Below are positions 21,640-31,890 of a stretch of 64,000 bases of DNA, piece after piece. Made by a program: the position numbers and the translations under genes. The notes below the pieces were generated by a model. That model saw only the letters and a list, made by a program, of their open reading frames with translations, was not told the DNA's origin and made no database searches. The stretch comes from Antilocapra americana. Taxonomy: Eukaryota > Chordata > Mammalia > Artiodactyla > Antilocapridae. The stretch covers positions 10,710,895-10,774,894 of the forward strand of contig ML664161.1 in assembly GCA_007570785.1 (NCBI GenBank). The letters are read 5' to 3'. The first letter of the stretch is position 1. Each line of letters begins with the position of its first letter.

Positions 21640-22688
21640 GTCGATGTCTAATCTGAGATAAATTCACCGAACATGACGTTCTCTGGTATCGACTCCACCT
21701 GTAAGGGAAAACTATATCTTTCTTCCCTTTTCTCAAGACTTCTGAGACCAGATGAGTGGGGATTTTCCTACATCAAGCAATTCTTTAGTTCTCAGCAGAC
21801 AACAACTGGGTGTCCTACAAAGTTAATTCTGATACTGTCTACCTGCAGATAGCATCAAATCCCTCAGATTAAGGGCTCAGTCCCACCAGAGTGCCCCCAC
21901 TGCAGATGTCAATTTCAAATTCAAGTTGTCATGGATACTGCAGACCAAACAGCTATAAATTCAAGTTTTCACAATCCTCTCCTCAGGTTTGAGAATGCAC
22001 TAGAATAGCTCTCAGAACTCAGGGAAACATTTACTTTCATGACCTGATTTATTATAAAAGTGAACTACCTAGAAGCAGCCAAATGGAAGCTGTGCATAGG
22101 GCAAAGCATGGCAGGGGTGGGAGGTGTGATGTTTCCTTGCTGTGTCTGGATATGAAGTGAAAAACGTTAATCACTCAGTCCTGTCCAGACTATAGCCTTC
22201 CAGGGCCCTCTGTCCATGGAATTCTACAAGCAGATACTGGAGTGGGTAGCCATTCCCTGCTCTAGGGGATCTTCTCAACCCAGGGTTCAAGCCCAGGTAT
22301 CCTGCATTGCAGGCAGAATCTTTACTGTCCGAGCTACCAATGATGTCTGCATGTATATCCTTCCAAAACCTCCACATATTCCCTAACCCAGAAACTCATC
22401 AAATCTACTTTCTTTAGAGTTTTTCTAGAGCTCAGTCTTCAGTCTTCTCTGCCCTCCTACATTCCTCAAGACAGTGGGTGGGGCTGAGAACCCCTCCAGT
22501 CACTTGGTCTTTCCAGTGACCAGCCCCATCCTGGGGCTACCCAGGGACCCCAACCAGTCACCTCATGTGCTCAAAGCTCCTCACAAATTACAGAAGACAC
22601 TCCTATCACTAAGGAAGTTTCAAAGGTTTTAGATGCTCTGTCCTAGGAATCAGAAACAAAGACCAAATATATTTCTTAATATTCCACA
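21640..22688 (-). mobile_element. Old endogenous-retrovirus LTR remnant, interrupted by a SINE
   Basis: Read on the minus strand, this resembles a long mammalian ERV LTR. It begins TGTGGAATATTAAGAAATAT (TG start near 22688), passes through a G-rich U3 part (antisense of 22490-22560), and has the TTATAATAAATCAGG polyadenylation-signal area around 22045-22060 followed by GTTTCCCTGAGTTCTGAGAG. A Bov-tA sits inside at 22156-22343. No coding region of the virus is recognised. The LTR family is uncertain, and the sense 3' edge near 21640-21700 is not defined. Confidence 0.6.
22156..22343 (-). mobile_element. Bov-tA SINE nested in the LTR remnant
   Basis: The plus strand reads TCACTCAGTCCTGTCCAGAC, antisense Bov-A sequence (GATACTGGAGTGGGTAGCCA) and a worn antisense tRNA-like head ending TCCGAGCTACCAATGATG. 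It is diverged but complete in layout. It separates the U3-like part from the polyadenylation-signal part of the surrounding LTR, so it inserted after the LTR. Confidence 0.85.
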
Positions 22689-23321
22689 CCAGCTCACCAG
22701 GATTCATAATTTGGGATTCCAAGGGAAAGAGAGAGCCATTTGTACCTAGGTTTTGAAGATGAAAACCAGTGGCAAAGGCAGAAAAAACGATGGCCACCTG
22801 AACACTGGAATTCATTGCTGGTGAGTTACCAGAGATCAGAGAGCTCCTGCAGCTGTTGCAGTGGTCAAAGATTTCTGCCCCTGGGCAAGCAGTGCTAAAT
22901 TTGTTGTCAAGTGGCTGTTTTGCTTGCCATTCTACCTTGAGATCGCTACCATATTTAAAGATTTTTTCCTTCACCATCTCCTCATTCTTATAGTGCTTTT
23001 TTAAACCTTCTTGCCTCATAGTCATAAATGTATGCATTTTTCCCCCCTCCAAGCTATTGTAAGTTTGTTTTCTTTTTCTGGAAAATTTTCTCTGAAAATT
23101 TCTATTTCCATCGTCATTAGTGAAGCTCTTGCTTCCAAGCCTCATGTATGGGTGACTATCATAGCTGGAACCCATATGACCCATTCTGCCTATAGCTGAT
23201 GTTCTGAGAATCTGCAGTTACTTCCTAATGACTCCTGCACTAATCAGCACTTCCCTTTGACTTTTAAAATCTGTGAATATATACTATGTACTTCAGTGGC
23301 CTTCTCCTCCCACATACTTTA
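22689..23321. other. Region upstream of the LTR; long minus-strand frame of unknown meaning
   Basis: A 191-codon frame (22609-23184, minus strand) covers most of this stretch. Its last roughly 26 codons lie inside the LTR-like sequence, and I recognise no domain in it. Part of it is basic (KFSRKRKQ). I do not call it a gene. No other feature is seen. Confidence 0.4.
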
Positions 23322-23432
23322 GGGGCTTCCCTGGTTGCTCAGTGGTAAAGAATCTGCCTGCCAATGTAGGAGATGTGGGTTCAATCTCTGGGTAGGAATG
23401 ATCCACTGGAAAAGAAAATGGCAACCCACTCC
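23322..23432 (+). mobile_element. Bov-tA SINE, 3' truncated
   Basis: The tRNA-like head is clear (GGGCTTCCCTGGTTGCTCAG, then GGGTTCAATCTCTGGG) but the copy stops within the Bov-A body at GGCAACCCACTCC. The missing 3' end may reflect later deletion. Confidence 0.88.
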
Positions 23433-23479
23433 TCATGCATACTCTGGCCCATCTCAAGTTTTATCTCATTTATGAACCA

Positions 23480-23900
23480 TTGTGTTATGAACTGAGCTAT
23501 TTTCACCTAAAATTATTATGTTGAAGTTCTAACCCTCAGTTTGATTGCATCTGGAGATAGTCTTTGAAGGGTGAAAGAAAGAAAGTGAAAGTGAAGTCAC
23601 TCGGTTGTGTTGGACTCTTTGCAACCCCACGGACTGTAGGCTACCAGGCTCCTCTGCCCATGGGATTTCCCAGGCAAGAGTGCTGGAGTGGGTTGCTATT
23701 TCCCTCTCAGGGGATCTTCCCGACCCAGGGACCGAACCCGGGTCTCCCACATTTTAGGCAGACACTTTTACCATCTGAGCCACCAGGGAAGTCAAGATTA
23801 AGTAATCAAGATTAAATGAGGACATAAAAGTGGGCCCTAACCCAATAGGATTGGGACTTTGTAAGAAGAGGAAGAGATCTCTCGTATATATACATATAAT
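23480..23900 (+). mobile_element. MaLR/MLT1-like LTR remnant, split by a Bov-tA
   Basis: The left part reads TGTTATGAACTGAGCTATTT, ATTATGTTGAAGTTCTAACC and GCATCTGGAGATAGTCTTTG. The right part resumes at 23794 with GATTAAATGAGGACATAAAA, GTGGGCCCTAACCCAATAGG and TTTGTAAGAAGAGGAAGAGA. Together they follow the order of an MLT1-type LTR in sense. The Bov-tA at 23582-23793 interrupts it between these parts. The 3' half is missing or too diverged. Confidence 0.65.
23582..23793 (-). mobile_element. Bov-tA SINE nested in the MaLR LTR
   Basis: The plus strand shows GAAAGTGAAAGTGAAGTCAC, the antisense Bov-A body with GCAAGAGTGCTGGAGTGGGT, and an intact antisense tRNA-like head with GGACCGAACCCGGGTCTCCC and CATCTGAGCCACCAGGGAAG. 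This is the best-preserved B-box region in the window. Confidence 0.93.
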
Positions 23901-24699
23901 GAATGCTCTAAGTTCTAGGAAGGAGAAACACATTATTCTATAAAAGCACATAGGAAAAGAACCAGGTTTAATCTGCATATCCTGGAGTTCCTGGAGGTTT
24001 CTCTGAAAAGTTTAAGCTGTAACTTGAAATTTCACAAAGAATTGACCAGGCAAAGAGGTAGACAGTAGTTACAAAACATCTGACTAAGGAAGGAGCTTGG
24101 GTATTTGAATATCTTAAAAAAGGATAGTCTATCTGAAGATTATTGAATGTGATGGAGCTGGAGAAATCCAAGGCAAATTACAATGTGGCTATGAAGGAAA
24201 AGGCAAGCTTTTTATGGAAAATCATTAAAGTATTTAGAAGTGTGATATGAGTAGGTTTATTAGTTGGTTGGGGAAGTTGGTATGATATAGGATGTTTAGG
24301 TGTGGACTTAGTCCCTTTCGGAACTGGTCAAGTAGATAGTCAGTGGAGGTTTTGAATAGGAAGTTGTATAATCCAGTTCAGGACTTAAAATGCAGTTTGA
24401 AGTCTGAAATACCTTTGAAGTTGTCAGAATATACATGTGTAAGTCCATGAGAGTCTATAGGAAGAAGGTATAGTGATCAAAGAAGAAGGCTAAGATCCAG
24501 CACTGGGTCCTGAAAAAAAATCAAAAAGTATCCAAAGAGATAGGAGGAAAAGTGTAAGACTGAAATCTCAGGTCACAAGGAATGAGACTATTTCAAGAGA
24601 GCTGGCACCGGTATTACTGTCAAAAATTTTGAGGGTCATTTAACATGAGGCAGAAAATGCCCATTGAATTGAATAACACAGAGGTTTTACTTTGGAGCC
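23901..24699. other. Intergenic DNA, possibly ancient repeat, nothing named
   Basis: No gene is seen. The 24180-24690 part, with phrases such as GGTCAAGTAGATAGTCAGTG and CAGCACTGGGTCCTGAAAAA, has the flavour of an ancient mammal-wide repeat, but I cannot name it. Confidence 0.35.
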
Positions 24700-24835
24700 A
24701 ACATTATGCAAGGTGTTTTACATGTAGCTTTAATTTTCAAGTGCAGTAGATATTTTTATAATGAGGCAGATGAAGAAACTGAGCAGAGTTCAAGGTCACA
24801 CAGTAAGAAAGGGTGAAGGCGAATCTGGCCTTCAT
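24700..24835 (-). mobile_element. MIR-like remnant
   Basis: Antisense MIR order on the plus strand: GCAAGGTGTTTTACATGTAG, then AATGAGGCAGATGAAGAAAC (core), CAAGGTCACACAGTAAGAAA and a GCGAATCTGGCC tail. A shorter sense MIR-like piece lies at 25045-25110. Confidence 0.65.
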
Positions 24836-25110
24836 GATGCTAAAGACAAGGAGACTTATACTTCTGTTCTGCCATTTAGCCCAAACCAGTTGTGTTATTT
24901 TTGTTGTTGATGCCTGTTTGTTTGTTTTGGTATTAAAATCAAGGCCACAGAACTAAATTCTGTTTATTCTCTTACTGCTTTACGTGTATGTAGTAACCTT
25001 GTCTCTCCCACTGGATTTATAAATTTGCTAAGGGCAAGCACCAGAGCATAGTGTAGAGGAAAGAAAATAGACTTTGCAACCTGACAGACCTAGGTCACAG
25101 TTTAAAAATT

Positions 25111-25974
25111 ATAATGTCCATGAAGTGTCTTGTGGAGTGACAGGTACAGATGAGCCAAGTGTTGAATGCGACTTTCATTATTTCTTTGTATCCCTTTCAG
25201 TCCAATGTGCTGTACAGAGTAAGGTTAAATAAATATCAGATTCAATTCTTAAGGTACTTTAAGTGATAATAAATTCTTTATCAGTTAATTGTACCCATCA
25301 TAATTGCTCATTTAGTTTAGCAGTCAATCCACTCCCAATAAGGAAAATTTGCCTTACTGTGGGACCAAGAGGAGAATAGAAAATGAGATTCTCATCCTTT
25401 CCTTAAACCTGTGCAAATGCCACATTGGAAAACTAGACCCCTGAAAATCATGAACTCCTTGATAACAAGTTCTGTGATTTCTCTAAGATGCCATTTCCAC
25501 TGTACCTAATCTAGCACTAGGCACATGGTATTTACACAGCACTTACTAAAATAAAATAAACAAATTGCATGTTGATGAAGAGGAGATTTCTTGGCCCCTA
25601 AAGACATCAAAAGTTTTCTTTTTGAAGTACAAAATGTCAGGTGCTGGAATGGCATTCTAACTTCCTAACTACTATCCTCACCTCTCTTTGTAATATACAT
25701 TTATATATAGTTTATATGCATGTACAATTGGACATCTTATCATCCTTTCCAAAAATGTCATGAGAATAATATGATTTCAAAAATTATTTTTGACACATGA
25801 ACAAGTTAAAAATATTTCTTAGACTTGAGCCAAAGCTTAATAAGTACTTTTATCATCGTGACTCATCAAACAATATATTAGAATACTCTGTGAGTATAAT
25901 CTGAATAGTTATCCAAATGGTTCAATCATGCGCAAGTATGTGGAAACTTATGTGGGACCAAATGTAGATACTTA
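25111..25974. other. Intergenic DNA, nothing recognised
   Basis: AT-rich with no gene, RNA gene or named repeat. A TATATAG-rich part is at 25690-25720. Confidence 0.5.
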
Positions 25975-25987
25975 AAAACTCCTGTTT

Positions 25988-26077
25988 TCTCCCATCCAAG
26001 TACTAACCAGGCCCGACCCTGCTTAGCTTCCGAGATCAGACGAGATCGGGCGCGTTCAGGGTGGTATGGCCGTAGAC
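25988..26077 (-). rRNA. 5S rRNA retropseudogene, 3' truncated
   Basis: The minus strand from 26077 leftward reads GTCTACGGCCATACCACCCT and continues with near-perfect identity to vertebrate 5S rRNA for about 90 of its roughly 120 nt, ending at GGATGGGAGA. The last 30 nt are missing. It is followed by an AAAC stretch and flanked by perfect 9-bp direct repeats AAAACTCCT (25975-25983 and 26078-26086). That pattern indicates retroposition of a truncated 5S transcript by L1 machinery. The internal box A and intermediate element regions remain, but box C is incomplete and the 3' stem strand and terminator are lost. It should therefore be considered a pseudogene. Confidence 0.93.
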
Positions 26078-26086
26078 AAAACTCCT

Positions 26087-28344
26087 TTTTTCTACTCTTT
26101 CAAAGCTTTAAAAATACAGTAACAAATGCACAATCCAAGTCTGTGCTCATTTTCTTTTATTTAGGTATCATAAAAACATAATAGTTTAAAACCATTTGAT
26201 TCTTTGTTATCCTTCAATATTTTCTGGAGGATTTGTTTACCTATGATTGCTAATTTTCTGGACAGAGTGACAATAATATGTTTTGGATCATGTGAAGAGC
26301 TGTGAAACTGTGCTGTTCCCTCCCTTATCCCATGCTTCTGCCAAACTGGTCTCTTCAACATCTTCAAACAGGCCAGTTCTGCTATCTTCCCCTGAAATGA
26401 CACATGTCTCCTTTGCATCCTCCTGTGGAAATACCCCTCCTTCCAAAACTCAATTCCTGGACTGCTCTCTCTAAGAATGTATATGTGTCAGAGACTCAAT
26501 AGAGGCTTGAGTTGAATTTGATAACAAACAGCAATTTTCTTCCTAACTTAATTCCTCATGTACTATTAAGAATGAATAAACTGGGTTCATTAGTATCTCT
26601 TTCTAGAACTTGAATGAAGATATGCAAACTGCAGGTGTACTGCAGACATCTCAAACACATTAAATGTTTATGGGGACCAGGCAGTTATAAGAAATGAATA
26701 TGGTGTGCCTGATGGTCAGAATGTAAAGTGGGGGTGGTAGAGGCTGTGATAAAACTAAAGAGCATATGCTTGTATGAAGTAGCAGCCCCTGCTATTTTTA
26801 GCTCATTTTTGCCATACTTTGTTCTATCCTTTACTTAATGCCTAGAAATGTGCCTGCCTTGTAATAGAACCTCTATACCTATTTGATGAATGAATGCATG
26901 AATGGGAAACCAACGCTTCCAAATCTCCCACTTTATCAATAAAGAAGAGAAATCCAAAATTTATATTGGCACATTAACTTTTTAATTTTGATGACAAGTC
27001 TATTAAAATGAAAAATCTGCTCTGACCAAATCCATCTACAGACCACAGCTGGTCAGCAGTTTACTTCCCATTCTATATTTGATTTTAAATGGGGAATTCT
27101 TTTTTAAATAATTTTGTAAAGGGTAGTAATTCAGGTAATATTTATAGCTTCTCTCTGACTGGAATCATCAAAAATAGTTAAATAATAATAGAAAAAGAAT
27201 GGGTAGAATAGATAGGAATTACAGTTAACATTTTCTGAAACATTTTCATCTGGATTCTCCCTTGATCCTTACAACAGCTCAGTTAAATGAAGAGAAAGTT
27301 ACTTTCACCTCCATTTAACTGCCTTCGAATACATCCAGTCTCTTCACTGCTGTTCTGATTGAATGGTGATTATTTATTGACCCATTTTAAAAGCAGCCCC
27401 AGCGTCAGTGTAGTTCTCGTCTTTGTACATTTAGTCAAACTGACTGACCTTATAGAACCTCAAGCACAGTGCTTTTACCTGCTCAGTTGGTAGCTTGTCA
27501 CTTGTCCATTTTGGGACGAGCTATTTCAGTGGCTTCATAAAGGAGCCACCTGCCTGGACATTCAGGAAGGCTGGCTTCTTTAGATATGGTGCTGCATAAA
27601 GCAACCTGAAAAGAACATCATAAAGCATGTCCTGATTCCTGCCTTCTTCACTGCCTCATCTAGAAAATGTGTCTAGCTGCCAAATACAGCAGGAACAGAA
27701 AATCAAAATAGAAATAGGAAACAAAGGAAATTAGAGACAAATTTATTTTCAGAGTGTGTCCTTGTCTAGTTACATGAAGAGCAAAAGAACAACTGCATCT
27801 GTTTGAGTCTATTATCTAGACATTGTAGGAAATAATCCTCAGTGCAGACAAGTTCAAACACGTGTGGTTAGCCTGTGGTCAAATCTGGAAATGAGAGACT
27901 TAATACAAGCAGATGAGCATAATTTAAAAGCAGATGACTTTCCACTCTGATTACACCTTCATTTGGTTTCAGAAGTCTTGGCTGCCCAGAAAAGTTTCTG
28001 TTCTGTACCTTCATGACTTAGAAATGGTGAGGTCCAAACAATCAATGTTTTCTTTCAGAACCGAAAAAGGTAAGGTATCCCAGACAGCTGGTGTGGAAAT
28101 GATGAATCAATGTGTTTTAACATACCACCTGTTCCTCCTGTTCCCCAACCAGGTACATAAAACACACACACACATCCATTCCATTGTAAAACAGGGGTAA
28201 AAATACCCAGAGGCCACAACTTACATAAATTCTTAGGAAAAGCTAAGAATTTTCTTAAGTTCACAAAGATGAACTTAGCAGTCAGTGAAAGTGCGTATAA
28301 CACTTGAGTTAAAAATAGACTCAAGTTAGGCTCCTTGAGGACTT
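26087..28344. other. Intergenic DNA, a weak MIR piece, nothing else recognised
   Basis: No gene is seen. A weak antisense MIR-like piece is at about 27220-27320 (CTTGATCCTTACAACAGCTC). A short (CA)n is at 28163-28173. The frames present have no known domains. Confidence 0.45.
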
Positions 28345-28490
28345 CAGCATTTTTTCATTAATTTTTTTTGGGGGGGAGGGTAGTTGCTTTACAATGTTTT
28401 GTTACTTTCTGCTGTACATCAAGGTGAACATCATATATATATATATCTTTTTCTGATTTTCTTCCCATTGAGGTCACCACAAATGACAGG
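28345..28490 (-). mobile_element. Artiodactyl L1 3' end fragment
   Basis: The plus strand contains GTAGTTGCTTTACAATGTTT, TACTTTCTGCTGTACATCAA and a (TA) stretch at 28432-28447, as in the antisense 3' end of older artiodactyl or mammalian L1. The G-run (28371-28379) lies at the antisense tail edge. Confidence 0.65.
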
Positions 28491-28700
28491 TGTATAAAAT
28501 GTCTTGCCTAGAAAGGTAGTAAGGACTTCACTGTTCTTTCTTAAACAAGCCATTAGGATATAAAGAACTCAACAGGTCAAAACCTGCTGAAATATGTTCC
28601 ATATCTGGACATCAATTTGTACCCATTTCTGAAGTACCTTGTTTTCCGACCATCACAAAAATTAACTGTCTTTGCCTTTGCTTCATTCTGCCTATGTTGT

Positions 28701-28717
28701 AAAAAAAAAAAAAAAAA
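28701..28717. repeat. Poly-A run
   Basis: Seventeen consecutive A residues with no recognised element upstream. The sequence on either side is ordinary intergenic DNA. Confidence 0.85.
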
Positions 28718-29099
28718 GAATTTCCATTTATAGTCTTTTCCAGAGTTTCTTAGGACAGAGAGTAAAATGATGTATGATAGCATTTATGTCTACTTTCCAA
28801 TCAACCTTTGTAAATGAATTTGGTATAAGACTTCTTTTGTTGTAATATAGCATCCAGTAGCCTGAGGTCTGTAGAAAAATCCTGTGCCTCTGATTACTAG
28901 AAGAGATATTTACTAAACAAACAGATCATTGAAGGTGATGTCATAACTAGCTTTCTGATAAGTTTGTATATGTAAAGTGTTCTAAAACCTAAACTTGGGC
29001 AAAAGAAAATTAAATAGTCAGATTTAGACAAAACAGAATTGGGTAGCTAAATATGTAGCAATAAGTGGAATAAACATGTATTTCAAGAAGTTATTTTAA

Positions 29100-29815
29100 A
29101 TGTATGTCTTTTCTCCTAGCAATTCTACATCTTGGAGTTTTGTGTGAAGAAATTACAGGACAGTGCACAAAAACTGAAATATAAGAAAAATTACTTCTAT
29201 ACAGTTCACAACAGGGAAAACTGGTAGTGCCCCGTGCCCTTCAAGAGATTATTATTTAATAAATTTTTGTATATCTATATAAACTTCCCTGGTGGTTCAG
29301 ACTGTAAAGTGTCTGCCTACAATGTGGGAGATCCGGGTTCATTCCTTGGGTCGGGAAGATCTCCTGGAGAAGGAAATGGCAAACCACTCCAGTATTCTTG
29401 CCTGGAAAATCCCTTGGACAGAGGAACCTGGTGGGCTACAGACCATGGAGTTGCAAAGAGTTGGACACGACTGAGAGACTTCTGTTTCACTTTTATTTTC
29501 ACATCTATATAATGTAATCATTTCCATCATTAATGATAACATAACACAGAAAGAGGATACAGAATATGTCCATCATACACATTAACTGAAAAAGCAGATT
29601 TCAAAAACAGTATAATAATCCAATTGCATTTTTTCTTAAACTAAATATGTAAAGAAAAATATCTTGAATGATAAACATCAAAGTATTAGAAAAGATTATG
29701 TCTGGAGGGTGTAATTAGGAGTTATCCTTGTTTTTCTTTGTATAATTTCTGCTAATGGCGTACCCAATTTTTATATTCAGACAAAGGAAAGGAAAATAAA
29801 AGCATCATATTTCCA
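29100..29815 (+). mobile_element. Old L1 3' end, split by a Bov-tA
   Basis: The left part (29115-29225) resembles the end of ORF2 in old L1: CTCCTAGCAATTCTACATCT, GTGTGAAGAAATTACAGGAC, AGTGCACAAAAACTG. The right part, after the Bov-tA, resembles the 3' UTR: AATGATAAACATCAAAGTAT, GTCTGGAGGGTGTAATTAGG, TTTTTCTTTGTATAATTTC, ending with ACAAAGGAAAGGAAAATAAA. The order on both sides of the SINE fits a single sense L1. Confidence 0.55.
29273..29512 (+). mobile_element. Bov-tA SINE with target-site duplication
   Basis: Full-length Bov-tA at 29283-29502: ACTTCCCTGGTGGTTCAGAC head, GGGTTCATTCCTTGGGTCGG B-box region, Bov-A body and GAGTTGGACACGACTGAGAG end. The tail is TCTGTTTCACTTTTATTTTC. Perfect 10-bp direct repeats ATCTATATAA lie at 29273-29282 and 29503-29512. 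It is nested in an older L1 segment. Frames on both strands here are SINE readthrough. Confidence 0.95.
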
Positions 29816-30339
29816 TCTTAAATTATAAAACTAGAAACCAAGCTTGCAAAAAATCACAGACTGACTATAAACCAGTTGATAACTCTCTAATTCACAAACT
29901 CAGGTTTTCAGATAAGCTGTGTTTCACATATCAAAGACTCCTATCCCTCTGAATTCATTCAATCCTTGATTTTGGTAGTGTTAAAATGATCTTAACTAGA
30001 GGAAATTAAGGAATTCTTTCCATTCTAGAAGATTTTCTTTGTCTTCCTAACCTACTAAGTTACTTTTAGGATCTTATTATTTCAGACTTCAAAGATATTT
30101 GTAGTGTTTACTCTCCCCTCCTATATTTCTTGTTTCTCATAAGCGATTCTAATATGCTTGCTATCTAGTTATTCCAGGTTCCCATAGAATAAGTAACCAA
30201 CAATTGATGAAGACCCACCAGAGTGGTAATAATGACAAACTGTAAAGATTATCCTCTTCAAACTTCCCTAAATCTTTGAACAATTTTTCAAATGTCTATC
30301 CCGCAGAAGCAAATATGTTCCTCTATATGGTTCCTCTTT
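29816..30339. other. Intergenic DNA, nothing recognised
   Basis: No gene or named repeat is visible. Confidence 0.5.
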
Positions 30340-30592
30340 CTGCTTTTTGTTTTTTTTGTGTGTGTGTTTTGTTTTTGGGTGTTTTTAAAATTGAATTATA
30401 GCTGATTTACAATATTGTGCCAAACCCTTGTGTACAGCAGTGACTCAGTTTTACACACACATACGTTCTTTGTTTAATATTTTTTTCCATAAGGTTTATC
30501 CAGGAGATTGGATATAGTTCCCTGTGCTATAGATATAGAGTAGGACCATATTGTTTATCCATTCTATGCTGTTCTGGAGGAAATGAGTTCAA
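30340..30592 (-). mobile_element. L1 3' UTR fragment
   Basis: The plus strand reads TGAATTATAGCTGATTTACA, GTGTACAGCAGTGACTCAG, a TATAGTTCCCTGTGCTATAG segment and TGTTTATCCATTCTATGCTG. This is the typical antisense 3' UTR of older L1 families in artiodactyls. The T/G-rich left edge (30340-30380) corresponds to the antisense tail. Confidence 0.8.
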
Positions 30593-31032
30593 GACAAAAT
30601 CATTTTTATTAATGGTCTGGCTTCCTCTTTATACTCCCTCTAGGATATCACTTGTATCTCTAGTTGCAATAAAAAGTACTGAGCAATCCCTAGTGAAACA
30701 GTTGATTCTAAGATAGATCACTATTCTAAGATAGATCATAGGGCTAAAGCCCTTATGTGAAAGTTGAGGGTAGGGAAGTGCTAACAGAATAATTGTGAGG
30801 TTTCAAGGTATTATTCTACAGACTGCTTATTAATTGCAAGTGGGAAAACTTACTTTTGGTATGGAGATATCCTGTGGGAATCACCTTAACCAAGAGATCA
30901 AATTTAACTTAATTACTAGTGGGATTAGCTGACATTATATGCCTTCTGATTTGAAGTAATAAGAAGTAACAGTATTGCTTACAGAGTATTTTTGCTTAAA
31001 ATTGTTTAACTTAAAAATAAACAAACCTTTAG

Positions 31033-31290
31033 ATCTAACTTCTGCTGCTGCTGCTAAGTCGCTTCAGTCATGTCCGACTCTGTGAGACCACATAGATAGC
31101 AGCCCACCAGGCTCCCCCGTCCTTGGGATTCTCCAGGCAGGAACACTGGAGTGGGTTGCCATTTCCTTCTCCAATGCATGAAAGTGAAAAGTGAAAATGA
31201 AGTTGTTCAGTCGTGTCCTACTCTTAGCAACCCCATGGACTGCAGCCCACCAGGCTCCTCCATCCATGGGATTCTCCATATCTAACTTCT
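31033..31290 (-). mobile_element. Bov-A2 SINE (dimer) with target-site duplication
   Basis: Two antisense Bov-A units are visible on the plus strand, joined by a linker with GCATGAAAGTGAAAAGTGAA. The first begins after a (CTG)n run with GCTAAGTCGCTTCAGTCATG; the second begins at GTTGTTCAGTCGTGTCCTAC. Perfect 11-bp direct repeats ATCTAACTTCT at 31033-31043 and 31280-31290 enclose it. It looks young. Confidence 0.95.
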
Positions 31291-31299
31291 AGTTCACAG

Positions 31300-31890
31300 G
31301 AATTGCAGAGGACAAAGGCACAGATTAACTCAAACCAGGAGGAAGCAATCAGAGAAATCCAGACTATAAATCATTCTACAAAGCAATTGGCCAAGTGTTT
31401 TCTAAAAATCAGTATAATGGAAGAAGAAAATGGTGGGGGACTACTCTAGACATAACAAATAAAGGCAATATGGGACCCTTTATTGGATACTGGTTTTTAA
31501 AAAAGAGTTATAACAGACACTTTAATGACAATTGGGAAAATTTGAATTGAATATTGGGTGATATTACAGAATTGTATTTTTAAGTATGATATTTTAAGAG
31601 TATTTTAAGTGTGATAGTGAAATTATAGGTACATAAGAAAATATGCTTATTCTTAGAAGGTGAACACTGAATTATTTGAGGGAAAGATTTATGTATGAAA
31701 TTTACTTTCAGATAATCCCTCCCAGAATGAAAGAGAAAGTAAGAGAGCAAGAGAGAGGACAAACAAATATGGCAAAATATTAATAGCTGTTGACTTTAGA
31801 TGATGGGCATATGAACACTCATTTTATTATTCTCTCAGCTTTCTGTTGTTTGAAATTTTTCATAACAAAGAGGGGCAAAAGGGAAGGTTA
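31300..31890 (+). mobile_element. Old L1 3' UTR remnant
   Basis: A chain of sense motifs typical of old mammalian L1 3' UTRs is present: GGTGGGGGACTACTCTAGAC, GACACTTTAATGACAATTGG, GAAAATTTGAATTGAATATT, TTCTTAGAAGGTGAACACTG, CAAATATGGCAAAATATTAA and finally GTTTGAAATTTTTCATAACA. Order and spacing fit one element of about 0.55 kb. It directly follows the Bov-A2 insertion. Confidence 0.7.

Noticed and set aside
25988..26077. A functional 5S rRNA gene
   Set aside because: The last roughly 30 nt and the terminator are missing, box C is incomplete, and flanking direct repeats mark it as a retroposed copy.
1690..31060. CRISPR-like or satellite array made of repeated 150-200-bp units
   Set aside because: The repeats are dispersed SINEs in both orientations with different target-site duplications. 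There are no regular spacers, and the genome is mammalian.
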